Shown here: positions 41,198-50,171 of the stretch, piece by piece
Layout of the letters: each line of letters opens with the position of its first letter
Position numbering within the stretch: position 1 is the first letter of the stretch
Source: Actinomycetota bacterium
Lineage (GTDB): Bacteria; Actinomycetota; Actinomycetes; Actinomycetales; Microbacteriaceae
DNA: 64,000 nt
NCBI GenBank assembly: GCA_020161315.1
Contig: JAIUOH010000007.1
Coordinates: forward strand, 36,993 to 100,992
Direction: 5' to 3'
The notes under the pieces: model-generated
Seen by the model: only the letters and a program-made list of their open reading frames with translations
Database searches by the model: none
Told to the model about the DNA's origin: nothing
Position numbers and translations under genes: made by a program

Positions 41198-42525
41198 TAC
41201 TTGGGGCGCGAAGCGAACTCCTCGAAGATCGCGCGGGGGCGCTCGAGCTCAGGCAGGTTCACGACGTCGCGGCCGAGGAAGAAGTGCGAGGCCCAGCCAC
41301 CGAAGACGCGCCACTTGCGCTCCCACGTCGGAATCGCGAGACCGTGGTAGAAGCGGTGCGCGAGCCACGCGAAGTAGCCGGTCATGGCGAACTTGCCCGA
41401 CTGGAACACGCCGGTGTTCAGGCCGAGGCCAGCAACCGCGCCTGCGTTCTTGTGGTTGTACTCGGCAACGCCCTCACCGCGCAAGTCGGCGACAATGTTG
41501 CGAGCGAGCAGCTTGCCCTGGCGCACAGCGTGCTGTGCGTTGGGCACGCAGAAGCCGCCGGGGCCGGGGGTTGCCGAGATGTCGGGCACCTGCGAGGTGT
41601 CGCCAGCCGTCCATGCACCCTCGAGAGCTTCGCCCTCTTCGGTTGCGATGCGCAGCGAAGGCAGTGCGACGACGTGGCCGCGCTGGCCGATCGGCAGGTC
41701 GGTGCCGCGCAGGAACGGGCGGGGCATGACGCCTGCGGTCCAGACAATGAGATCGCTCTCGTAGCTCTCGCCGGTCGACAGCTCGATCTTGCCGTCGACA
41801 GCAGATGACAGCTGAGTGTCGAGGTGAATGTTTACGCCGCGACGGGTCTGATCCTTGATCACCCAGAGCGAGGTCTCAAGCGCGACCTCGGGCATGATGC
41901 GGCCCATGGCCTCGATGAGGTGAAACTTGGTCTCGTCGAATGTGATCTCGGGGTAGCGGCGCAACAGCGAGGTTGCAAACGAGCGCAGCTCGCTGATGGT
42001 CTCGATGCCCGCGAAGCCGCCACCGACGACGGTCACGGTGAGCAGGCGTGCACGCTCTGCCGAGCCTGCGGGCAACGATGCTGCGCGCTCGAAGTTATCA
42101 ACCATACGGTCGCGTACGGCGACGGCTTCCTCGATGGTCTTCATGCCAATTGCATTGTCGGCGATGCCCGCGATCGGGAACGTGCGCGACACCGATCCGG
42201 TCGTAACAACGATGTGGTCGTACTCGAAGTCGAACGCCTCACCCTCGTTGGGGGTGATGGTTGCGGTCTTCGTAGCGTGCGAGATGCCGGTGACCTTGCC
42301 CGCGATGTTCGCGGTGCTGTTCAGGTGACGGCGACGTGCAACCACTGCGTGACGCGGCTCGATCGAGCCCGATGCCACCTCTGGCAAGAACGGCAGGTAA
42401 GCCATGTACGGCAGCGGGTCAACGATGGTGACCTCTGCCTCACCGGCACGGAGCATCTTCTCGAGCTTCCATGCAGTGTAGAAACCGGCGTAGCCGCCGC
42501 CGACGATCAGAATCTTCTTCGCCAC
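41197..42525 (-). CDS. ndh: Type II NADH dehydrogenase (NDH-2)
   Basis: 442 aa membrane-associated flavoprotein passing electrons from NADH to quinone without proton pumping. FAD loop ILIVGGGYAGFYTAWKLE; NADH loop TVVGGGFAGIETISELRSF; quinone/FAD region VPNAQHAVRQGKLLARNI; amphipathic C-terminus with FFLGRDVVNLPELERPR. Full length. Start ATG at 42525 with AAGGAGA. Its stop codon is immediately followed by eight 7-bp repeats. Central to respiration in this strain group. Confidence 0.92.
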   Translation of the reverse strand: MAKKILIVGGGYAGFYTAWKLEKMLRAGEAEVTIVDPLPYMAYLPFLPEVASGSIEPRHAVVARRRHLNSTANIAGKVTGISHATKTATITPNEGEAFDFEYDHIVVTTGSVSRTFPIAGIADNAIGMKTIEEAVAVRDRMVDNFERAASLPAGSAERARLLTVTVVGGGFAGIETISELRSFATSLLRRYPEITFDETKFHLIEAMGRIMPEVALETSLWVIKDQTRRGVNIHLDTQLSSAVDGKIELSTGESYESDLIVWTAGVMPRPFLRGTDLPIGQRGHVVALPSLRIATEEGEALEGAWTAGDTSQVPDISATPGPGGFCVPNAQHAVRQGKLLARNIVADLRGEGVAEYNHKNAGAVAGLGLNTGVFQSGKFAMTGYFAWLAHRFYHGLAIPTWERKWRVFGGWASHFFLGRDVVNLPELERPRAIFEEFASRPK

Positions 42526-42690
42526 GAAGCAGTCTCCTTAGAGCGCGTTAGGTGCTGCGCCCGTCCCATTCTCGGGCGCACAAAAAACCGAGCCATAAAG
42601 CTCGACCCTGTCTATCTTAATACGCTGGCAGCGAAGCCTCTACACGCAGCGACATGGCACCCATGCGGCACCGGGTTTAGACTCGCAGAC

Positions 42691-44544
42691 ATGGCCACTC
42701 GACTGCAAAACAGCAAATTTTGGGCGAGGATCGCGACAGCCGTCACTGCACTGCTGCTCTTGGGCGCTGCAGCTCTCGCGGGCACCACCCCCGCACTCGC
42801 AGACGTCAACGATTTCACGATCGACTCTTTCAGTGCCGAGTACAGGCTGGGTGTTGACAGCGAGGGGCGATCCTCGCTCAAAACTACCGAGCACATCGTC
42901 GCGATGTTTCCTGATTTCGACCAGAACCGCGGTCTCAGGCGCGATCTTGTGCGCGTCTACGACGGCCACAGCACCTCACTCGAACTCGCGAGCGTGACCG
43001 ACGAAAACGGCCTGCCTCGCGAGTACACCACCGAAACCAACGGCGACTATCTCACGGTCACGATCGCAGTGCCAGAGGGCGAGTTCGTGCACGGAGCCCA
43101 GCACTACGTGCTCGAATACACGCAGCGCGACGTGACGCGCCACTTCAAAGACACCGAGGTTGACGAGTTCTACTGGGACGTCAACGGCACCGATTGGGCG
43201 CAGCCCTTCGGCGCAGTGACTGCGACGATTCTGCTCGACGATACCCTTACGAACGCCTTCACTGGCGCAACGGCCTGTTACCGGGGCCAGTTTGGCGAGT
43301 CGACCCCGTGCGAAATCTTGGGCGGTGGCGGCCAATTTACCGCCCAGGCAATCGCGCTCACCCCGAACGAGAACATGACGGTCGCGCTGGGCTTCATGCC
43401 CGAAACGTTCGCCTCCGCCCCAACTCCCCCGGTGCCGTTCTTGCAGCGCGTGCCTCTGCTCGTGTGGAGCGGCATCGCGAGCGCACTCGGTGCCGTCACA
43501 GTCTTTGTGGTCTCGCTCATCCGAGGTCGCACCTCACGCACCGGCCGCGCAATCATTGCGCAGTACGAGCCGCAGGCGGGCATCAACGCCGCCACCGCGG
43601 CAGAGTTGCTGCGCACACGCAAGAAGGCGATGACCGCCACGCTGCTCGACCTCGCTGTGCGACGCAAGGTGAGATTGCTCCGCGACGAGGCGAGTGATCG
43701 CTACGGCGTAGAAGCGGTCGATGCGACGAGCCTCGATGCAACCGAGGGCTGGGTCTACGGGCGACTCTTCGGCAGCACGCGAGACGCCGCTGGCGTGACT
43801 CCCGGCGACCGCGAGTGGTTCACCGCGAAGAGCACGCGGCTCGGCGACACCGCGAACTCGCTCAGGTCGCGGGTGCGGGCAGAGATGAAGAAGCAGGGGC
43901 TCGTGCGCCCCGCAAGCGGTAGTGCAGTCACGGCAGTCATCGTGCTGATGCTGCTCGGCCTCGGCTTGCCGCTCATTCATTCCATCGTGCTGGGGCAGTT
44001 TGTACTCATGACCATCTTGCTTGCGGTGGGCATCAACGCGCTGGTCTGGGCACTGTTTGGCATGATCTTTGCACTGAAGCGAGGGCGTCGCCTCACACAC
44101 GAGGGTGCGCTCGTGGTCGACCATCTGCAGGGCCTGCGCGAGTACATTCGTCTGGCCGAGGCCGATCGCATCAAGATGCTGCAGAGCGTCACGGGCGCTG
44201 AGGTCGACGAGCAGTTCATTGTGCAGGTGTACGAGCGTCTGCTGCCGTACGCGGTGCTCTTCGGCTTTGAAACCGAGTGGCAGGGCGAACTCGAGAAGTA
44301 CTACGGTGAATCCACACCAGACTGGTTCGCTGGCGAGGGTTTGAGCAGCACGAGCACAACTACCTTTACGCATGTGTTTCCGCTCGGCGCGTTTACCACC
44401 ACGGTCGCGTCGAGCCGCACCACAGTTACATACAGCAGCGGTGGATCAGGCTCGGGGTCGTCGTTCTCGTCGTTTAGCGGCGGCTCGTCTGGCGGCGGCT
44501 TCTCTGGTGGAGGCGGCGGCGGGGGCGGCGGAGGCGGAGTCTAG
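42691..44544 (+). CDS. DUF2207 family membrane protein with Gly/Ser-rich tail
   Basis: 617 aa. N-terminal signal/anchor (ATALLLLGAAALAGTTPALA), an extracytoplasmic DUF2207 domain with FTIDSFSAEYRLGVDSEGRS and YVLEYTQRDVTRHF, one TM segment near residue 255 (VWSGIASALGAVTVFVVSLI), a cytoplasmic winged-helix-like part (AATAAELLRTRKKAMTATLL), two more TM segments, and a tail of Ser and Gly ending in ten glycines. This order is normal for the family. Function unknown, presumed cell-envelope. ATG 42691; the longer open frame upstream is antisense to ndh and is not used. Confidence 0.82.
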   Translation: MATRLQNSKFWARIATAVTALLLLGAAALAGTTPALADVNDFTIDSFSAEYRLGVDSEGRSSLKTTEHIVAMFPDFDQNRGLRRDLVRVYDGHSTSLELASVTDENGLPREYTTETNGDYLTVTIAVPEGEFVHGAQHYVLEYTQRDVTRHFKDTEVDEFYWDVNGTDWAQPFGAVTATILLDDTLTNAFTGATACYRGQFGESTPCEILGGGGQFTAQAIALTPNENMTVALGFMPETFASAPTPPVPFLQRVPLLVWSGIASALGAVTVFVVSLIRGRTSRTGRAIIAQYEPQAGINAATAAELLRTRKKAMTATLLDLAVRRKVRLLRDEASDRYGVEAVDATSLDATEGWVYGRLFGSTRDAAGVTPGDREWFTAKSTRLGDTANSLRSRVRAEMKKQGLVRPASGSAVTAVIVLMLLGLGLPLIHSIVLGQFVLMTILLAVGINALVWALFGMIFALKRGRRLTHEGALVVDHLQGLREYIRLAEADRIKMLQSVTGAEVDEQFIVQVYERLLPYAVLFGFETEWQGELEKYYGESTPDWFAGEGLSSTSTTTFTHVFPLGAFTTTVASSRTTVTYSSGGSGSGSSFSSFSGGSSGGGFSGGGGGGGGGGGV

Positions 44545-44554
44545 GCTATGCCTA

Positions 44555-44684
44555 CCAAGACAACACGAGTCGACCGAAACAACACGCACCGTCCGAAACA
44601 ACACGAGTTGACCGAAACAACACAAGTCGACCGAAACAACACGGGAATCGTGTGTTGTTTCGCGGAAATTGTGTTGTCTCGGCA
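44555..44684. repeat. AACAACAC repeat family, copy 3: 19-bp tandem array plus hairpin
   Basis: Units begin CCGAAACAACAC and repeat every 19 bp at 44574, 44593, 44612 and 44631, after a diverged first unit at 44555 (CAAGACAACACGAGTCGA). The last unit pairs with GTGTTGTTTCG at 44652-44662 to give an 11-bp hairpin, and GTGTTGTCTCGGC follows at 44671. Shares units with the palindrome at 21.5 kb. No protein is likely here. Confidence 0.85.
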
Positions 44685-44786
44685 GCGGACGTTACGCCTG
44701 GCACGAGAATCAGCAGTGCCGATTGCACCCAGCTTTCGTGCCGACTCGCCGGTTCGCGGAAGTGCCCGGGTACTGGAAGAGGTTGC

Positions 44787-44816
44787 GCCAAAGCCAAAGC
44801 CAAAGCCAAAGCCAAA
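44787..44816. repeat. Five GCCAAA hexamer repeats
   Basis: Perfect (GCCAAA)x5 directly before the stop codon of the DUF501 gene on the opposite strand. Another example of short tandem repeats at a gene 3' end, like that beside ndh. Confidence 0.9.
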
Positions 44817-44823
44817 GCTGACT

Positions 44824-45318
44824 CTAGCTCTGAGCAGCCTTGTCCCAGCCCGAACGTTCAATCACCAGGTCGCCGATTGGGTTGACCCCGGGCCCCGCAG
44901 CGAGTGCATGGCCAAGCAGCGCATGTAGGCACTTGACGCGCGTTGGCATGCCGCCGGCGCTAATGCCAGAGACCTCGGGCACTTCGCCCACGCTGTCGCG
45001 ATCTTCAATGTACTGCCGATGCGCGGCCTCGTACTGCGCGCGCATCTCTTCGTCTTCGGCGAGCATCTCGTTGAACTCGACCATCATGCCGACTGCCTCG
45101 AGGCGTGATGCTGCGGCGACGGCCTCTGGGTGGCAGAGGTAGTAGAACGTCGGAAACGGGCTGCCGTCGGGCAGACGCGGCGCGGTTGCGACCACCGCGG
45201 GTGAACCGTCTGCCGCGCGCGCAGCAATGCCGATCACTCCCCTGGCCTCGCGGCCGAGTTGCTCGCTCACCGCGGCGATGTCGGCCTCGGTGGGGGTCTC
45301 GTATGGGGGTCTTGGCAT
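44824..45318 (-). CDS. DUF501 domain-containing protein
   Basis: 164 aa. DUF501 marks: EQLGREARGVIGIAARAADG, PFPTFYYLCHPEAVAAASRL, and SGISAGGMPTRVKCLHALLG near the end. Conserved in actinobacteria directly after eno and ftsB (Rv1025 position in mycobacteria) with unknown function. Its ATG overlaps the ftsB stop codon by one base (TAATG), so translation is coupled. Confidence 0.92.
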   Translation of the reverse strand: MPRPPYETPTEADIAAVSEQLGREARGVIGIAARAADGSPAVVATAPRLPDGSPFPTFYYLCHPEAVAAASRLEAVGMMVEFNEMLAEDEEMRAQYEAAHRQYIEDRDSVGEVPEVSGISAGGMPTRVKCLHALLGHALAAGPGVNPIGDLVIERSGWDKAAQS

Positions 45319-45776
45319 TATTCGGTCTTTCCGTTGAGTTCTTCGGGGCTCGCGTTGGTGGTGCCAGCCGTGAGCGTCGAGATTGCGAGGCTGCGCGCCC
45401 AGTTGCCCTCAGACGCGGTGAGCTTCTCGCTCGTCTGCTCGTCTGACTCCGCTGGAATCAGCACGTCATCGATCACGCTGAGCTGGGTCTCGCCCGGCAT
45501 CACGTAAAACAGTCGCCCGCGAGCCTGAGAGCGCACATACGACGGGTCAAGCCACTTGGCACGCTCTTCGTCGGCCTTCTCAACCTGCTCATTTTGCAGG
45601 CGAACGCTCTCGCGCAGCTCAGCGAGTTCTCGCTGCTGCTGCACATAGGTGGTGAGGGTCGGACTCACAATGATGCCACCCACCACCACAAGGGCGACGA
45701 TCAGCGCAGTGAAGCCGCTGAAGCGAAGGCTGGCGACCCAGTCGCCAAACCCCTCTCCGATACGCCTTCTGGCCAC
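45318..45776 (-). CDS. ftsB: FtsB/DivIC-like septum formation initiator
   Basis: 152 aa bitopic division protein. A basic N-terminus, one TM segment (GFTALIVALVVVGGIIVSPT), then a coiled coil (QQQRELAELRESVRLQNEQV) and a segment SYVRSQARGRLFYVMPGETQ typical of DivIC. It probably joins FtsL and FtsQ at the septum. GTG start at 45776, 42 bp after the eno stop. Position between eno and DUF501 is the standard actinobacterial order. Confidence 0.9.
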   Translation of the reverse strand: MARRRIGEGFGDWVASLRFSGFTALIVALVVVGGIIVSPTLTTYVQQQRELAELRESVRLQNEQVEKADEERAKWLDPSYVRSQARGRLFYVMPGETQLSVIDDVLIPAESDEQTSEKLTASEGNWARSLAISTLTAGTTNASPEELNGKTE

Positions 45777-45817
45777 GCTGATCGTCTCTCGAGTGCGCTA
45801 ATCGCTGAGTTCAGCGA

Positions 45818-47233
<1,416 letters not shown>

Positions 47234-47668
47234 TTAGCCCTGTGCCTCCATGTACGCGTCGGGGCCAACCTCGGCGGCCTGCGGTTCCATGTACAAGAAT
47301 TCGAGAATGTTGCCATCCGGGTCTTCGAGGGTGCGCGAGTACATGAAGCCGTGATCTTGTGCCGGGCGCGGCTCGGAGCCGCCAGCCGCGATCCCGCGTG
47401 CAAGCGTCTCATCGACCTCGTCACGCGACTCGCGCGTAAACGCAACCAACGCTTGGGCTGTGGTGCGGGTGTCGGCGATCTTCTTGTCGGTGAACGTCGA
47501 GAAGAAGTCGCGGGTGAGCACCATGAAGAAAATCTCTTCACTCCACACGATCGAAGCGGCGTTCTCGTCGGTAAACAGTGGGTTGATCTCGCAGCCGAGC
47601 GCAGTGTAAAACGCTTTCGAGCGCTCGAGGTCATCGGTTGGCAGGTTCACAAAGATCATGGTGCTCAT
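47234..47668 (-). CDS. VOC superfamily (glyoxalase/bleomycin-resistance-like) protein
   Basis: 144 aa. VOC fold: FVNLPTDDLERSKAFYTALG at the start, SEEIFFMVLTRDFF in the middle, and FMYSRTLEDPDGNILEFLYM with the C-terminal metal-site Glu. Of the PhnB/'extradiol-like' type without known substrate. ATG 47668 preceded by GAAAGGTACC. Not clearly linked to its neighbours. Confidence 0.85.
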   Translation of the reverse strand: MSTMIFVNLPTDDLERSKAFYTALGCEINPLFTDENAASIVWSEEIFFMVLTRDFFSTFTDKKIADTRTTAQALVAFTRESRDEVDETLARGIAAGGSEPRPAQDHGFMYSRTLEDPDGNILEFLYMEPQAAEVGPDAYMEAQG

Positions 47669-47804
47669 GGCGGTACCTTTCTCGGCGTTCGCTTGTTGAT
47701 GACGCACACCCGCTCAGCGGCGAGCGTACGCGTTCAGCTTGGCACTGTTCATTTCTTCAGGTCAATGCGAGTTCGCTGAAGATGCGATTATTTTGCGGCG
47801 AGGA

Positions 47805-49175
47805 TCAGCCGAGCTGACGAACCTCAATCTCGCTGGCTGCGCGCACCCCCGCGGGCACGTTCGCGAAACTCGTAAAGCCCTCTGCCGCGATGCGATCGAG
47901 CAGCGCCTTCATGTTCTTCTGCCGGCGTTCGAGGCGAACGCGATGCCCGCGGGCAACCAGCTCGCGTTTGAGAGCGGTGAGATCTGCGGGTGCTGCATCA
48001 CGGTCGAACACGAGGGCGACAGCGTCGGGGCCGTCGTTCTCGGGCAGCGAGATGAGGTCAACGACGCGTTCGAACCCGATCGAGAAGCCAACCGCCGGCA
48101 CGTCTTGCCCAAGAAAACGGCCGACCATGCCGTCGTAGCGGCCACCGCCGCCGACCGAGCTACCCGAACCCGGGTGGGCGATCTCGAAGATCGTGCCGGT
48201 GTAGTAGCCCATGCCGCGTACGAGGGTCGGGTCGAAGCGCACCTCGACGCCTGCTGGCAGCGAGCCCGCGAGGGCCTCGCCGAGCTCGGCGAGGCTGTCG
48301 AAGCCCGCCGTCGTGCCCGAAGCCTCATCCCCGCTCTGGTTACTGGAATCTCCAATAACCGAGGAAATATCTTCGTTATTGGAAATTCCAATAACCGAGG
48401 CAGCGAACGATTCGAGCGCCTCGCGAGTCAACGCGATACCGTCGCCTTCGAGCGCGGGCTCTACCTCTGCGAGAATCGCGCCGAGCTTCTCGGCCGCGGC
48501 AGCATCGAGCTCGCGCAGCTCTTCGACCACGCCCGACGCGCCGATCTTGTCGAGCTTGTCAACGGTGATGAGCGCGCGATCGTGCTGCGCCGCGTCAAAG
48601 CCGCAGCGTTCGAGCAGGCCGAAGAGCACTCGGCGATCGTTCACGCGAATCACGCAGCCCTCGAGCCCGAGCGAGGCAAGCGCCTGCGAGGTCGCGGTGA
48701 TCAGCTCGATCTCGGCCAGGAGGCCCGGCTCGCCGATGATGTCGATGTCGGCCTGCACGAACTGGCGGTAGCGGCCCTTCTGCGGGCGCTCGGCGCGCCA
48801 GACCGGCGCGATCTGCAGCGAGCGAAAGACCGGGGGCAGCTCGGCGCGGTGCGAGGCATAGAAGCGAGTCAGCGGCACCGTGAGGTCGAAGCGCAGGCCA
48901 AGGTCGGCAAGCTGCTCGGGGTTACCGGTTTCGACGGCTGCGGCGAGCGCATCGGGGGTGATCCCACGCTTCAAAATCGAGAACGACAGCTTCTCGTTGT
49001 CGCCGCCCAGCCCCGAGTGCAGCCGCGCGTAGTCTTCGACCACGGGGGTCTCGATCTCGTCAAAGCCGTGCGAGCGGTAGACGCTCTTGATCACGCCGAG
49101 CGCATGCTCGCGGCGGGCTTTATCGGCGGGCAGAAAGTCGCGCATGCCGCGCGGCGGGTTTACGGGAGATGCCAT
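47805..49175 (-). CDS. hisS: Histidyl-tRNA synthetase
   Basis: 456 aa class II synthetase. Motif 2 region RSLQIAPVWRAERPQKGRYR followed by QFVQADID, HisA motif VRGMGYYTGTIFEI, motif 3 VGGGGRYDGMVG with GFSIGFER. Start MASPVNPPRGMRDFLPADKA as in actinobacteria; ATG 49175 preferred to 49184. The protein is about 30 residues longer than usual owing to an insert SVIGISNNEDIS + SVIGDSSNQSGD coded by two tandem 36-bp palindromic repeats (48329-48400). Catalytic blocks are untouched, so it is likely active. Confidence 0.95.
   Translation of the reverse strand: MASPVNPPRGMRDFLPADKARREHALGVIKSVYRSHGFDEIETPVVEDYARLHSGLGGDNEKLSFSILKRGITPDALAAAVETGNPEQLADLGLRFDLTVPLTRFYASHRAELPPVFRSLQIAPVWRAERPQKGRYRQFVQADIDIIGEPGLLAEIELITATSQALASLGLEGCVIRVNDRRVLFGLLERCGFDAAQHDRALITVDKLDKIGASGVVEELRELDAAAAEKLGAILAEVEPALEGDGIALTREALESFAASVIGISNNEDISSVIGDSSNQSGDEASGTTAGFDSLAELGEALAGSLPAGVEVRFDPTLVRGMGYYTGTIFEIAHPGSGSSVGGGGRYDGMVGRFLGQDVPAVGFSIGFERVVDLISLPENDGPDAVALVFDRDAAPADLTALKRELVARGHRVRLERRQKNMKALLDRIAAEGFTSFANVPAGVRAASEIEVRQLG
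48329..48400. repeat. Two tandem 36-bp palindromic repeats inside hisS
   Basis: Repeat 2 contains the perfect inverted repeat GTTATTGGAA-A-TTCCAATAAC (48375-48395). Repeat 1 (palindrome at 48338-48360) has GGTTACTGGA and TCCAATAACC with one mismatch. Both end AATAACCGAGG, exactly 36 bp (12 codons) apart. They are AT-richer than the gene and keep the frame. Confidence 0.88.
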
Positions 49176-49203
49176 GGGTTCCATTCTTCCACGGGTCGGG
49201 CCT

Positions 49204-49650
49204 GTGACTTGTTCGCTTGGCCTGCATCTAAACGACACAAATCGCCCGATTCTCGCCCGCTCGTCAGCAGCAAGTATCGTTGCAGACCGCACCGCAACTG
49301 CGCGCCTGCTCAGCTTCATCGCACTCGGCGGCGTGCTGCTCAGCCTTGGTGCGGTATGGGCTCATGTTGGTTTTCTCGGCACCATGATCGTCGGGCTTGA
49401 AGCCGACGCCTCGGGGCAGCTCACCACGATTGTTGGCACAGGCTACCGCGAAATCGCACGGCCAATGCTGCTCGCGGGCTACGCGGTACAGGGCATCGGC
49501 GCAGCAGTGCTGATGCGACTCATTGTCGACACCCTGCGCGCGAGCGCCTCCCTGCGCCGGTCCAAGGTGAACCCTGCCAAGGCAGCTACAAACGAGGTAA
49601 CTGTTGCGCACCCGTCGGCGCCCTCAGCGCAGAGCGGAGAAGTGAAGTGA
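49204..49650 (+). CDS. Small membrane protein preceding a GntR regulator
   Basis: About 148 aa with two hydrophobic segments (LLSFIALGGVLLSLGAVWAH and IARPMLLAGYAVQGIGAAVL), then a hydrophilic tail ending SAQSGEVK. Its TGA overlaps the GTG start of the GntR gene (GTGA), so both are translated together. The start is not sure: GTG 49204 is the first start codon outside hisS. Divergent from hisS. Function unknown; perhaps it is sensed or regulated by its GntR partner. Confidence 0.5.
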   Translation: MTCSLGLHLNDTNRPILARSSAASIVADRTATARLLSFIALGGVLLSLGAVWAHVGFLGTMIVGLEADASGQLTTIVGTGYREIARPMLLAGYAVQGIGAAVLMRLIVDTLRASASLRRSKVNPAKAATNEVTVAHPSAPSAQSGEVK

Positions 49651-50045
49651 CCGGCGCAGAAGCATCGCAACCCGCGGCCTCCAAGACTCCGCACCCAGCT
49701 GAGCCAACCCCCAGCACAGCCGAAGACATCACCGAACTCTTTCGCGGGGCGATTCGCGCGGGCCAGCTCGGCGACGGCGAGCGCCTGTCCACGGTGCGGC
49801 AGACGGCGCGCGACTTTGGGGTCGCCCAGGCCACTGCGGCAAAGGCCTATCGCACGCTTGAGCAGGAGGGGCTCATCGTGACCCGCACTGGCGCTGGCAG
49901 TCGCGTCGCCCCCGGCGCCTCGCGCGCGCCCGCTGCGGTCGTCGAAATTGCTCGCTCGCTCGTAGAGGCAGCACAACTCGAGGGTGTGAGCCACGACGAT
50001 GTCAGCGCGGTGCTGCGGGCGCTCTGGGTGCAACAGCAGGACTGA
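49647..50045 (+). CDS. GntR family regulator, YtrA subfamily
   Basis: 132 aa. Winged helix with GDGERLSTVRQTARDFGVAQ, ATAAKAYRTLEQEGLI and VTRTGAGSRVAPGASRAP, then only a short dimerisation helix (VVEIARSLVEAAQLEGVSHD), the make-up of YtrA-type GntR proteins. They usually repress their own operon, here with the small membrane protein. GTG start overlaps the previous stop codon. Confidence 0.85.
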   Translation: MTGAEASQPAASKTPHPAEPTPSTAEDITELFRGAIRAGQLGDGERLSTVRQTARDFGVAQATAAKAYRTLEQEGLIVTRTGAGSRVAPGASRAPAAVVEIARSLVEAAQLEGVSHDDVSAVLRALWVQQQD

Positions 50046-50053
50046 CAAACAAG

Positions 50054-50085
50054 GGTGGCCGCCCGCCGAAGCGAGCAGCCACCCC
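50054..50085. terminator. Probable terminator between gntR and symporter gene
   Basis: GGGTGGC / GCCACCC stem with an internal CGCCCGCC/GAAGCGAG loop, between convergent genes; no T-run. Confidence 0.5.
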
Positions 50086-50171
50086 CGGAGGTTCAGGCAC
50101 CGGCGCGAAGCCGACACAACGCCGCCCTAACACCGACCAGGTACCGGCACAGTGCCGGCCCGGCAACCGGT

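Noticed and set aside
41824-42690. Long N-terminal extension of the DUF2207 gene
   Set aside because: It is antisense to ndh and codes for a non-protein-like sequence; a signal peptide begins right at ATG 42691.
44574-44649. CRISPR-like array
   Set aside because: Units of 19 bp follow each other without unique spacers, and no cas genes are near. The 7-bp and 18-bp arrays were rejected for the same reason.
44548-44928. 126-aa frame through the 19-bp repeats and the GCCAAA array
   Set aside because: The sequence is repeat-derived (VDRNNT, PKPKPK), overlaps DUF501 on the other strand and has no start signals.
47739-49400. 553-aa open frame opposite hisS
   Set aside because: Arises from GC-rich codon bias in the complementary strand; hisS is certain. 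Similar long shadows oppose eno (46010-47779), the CoA-transferases (28683-30134; 32206-33303) and mfd.
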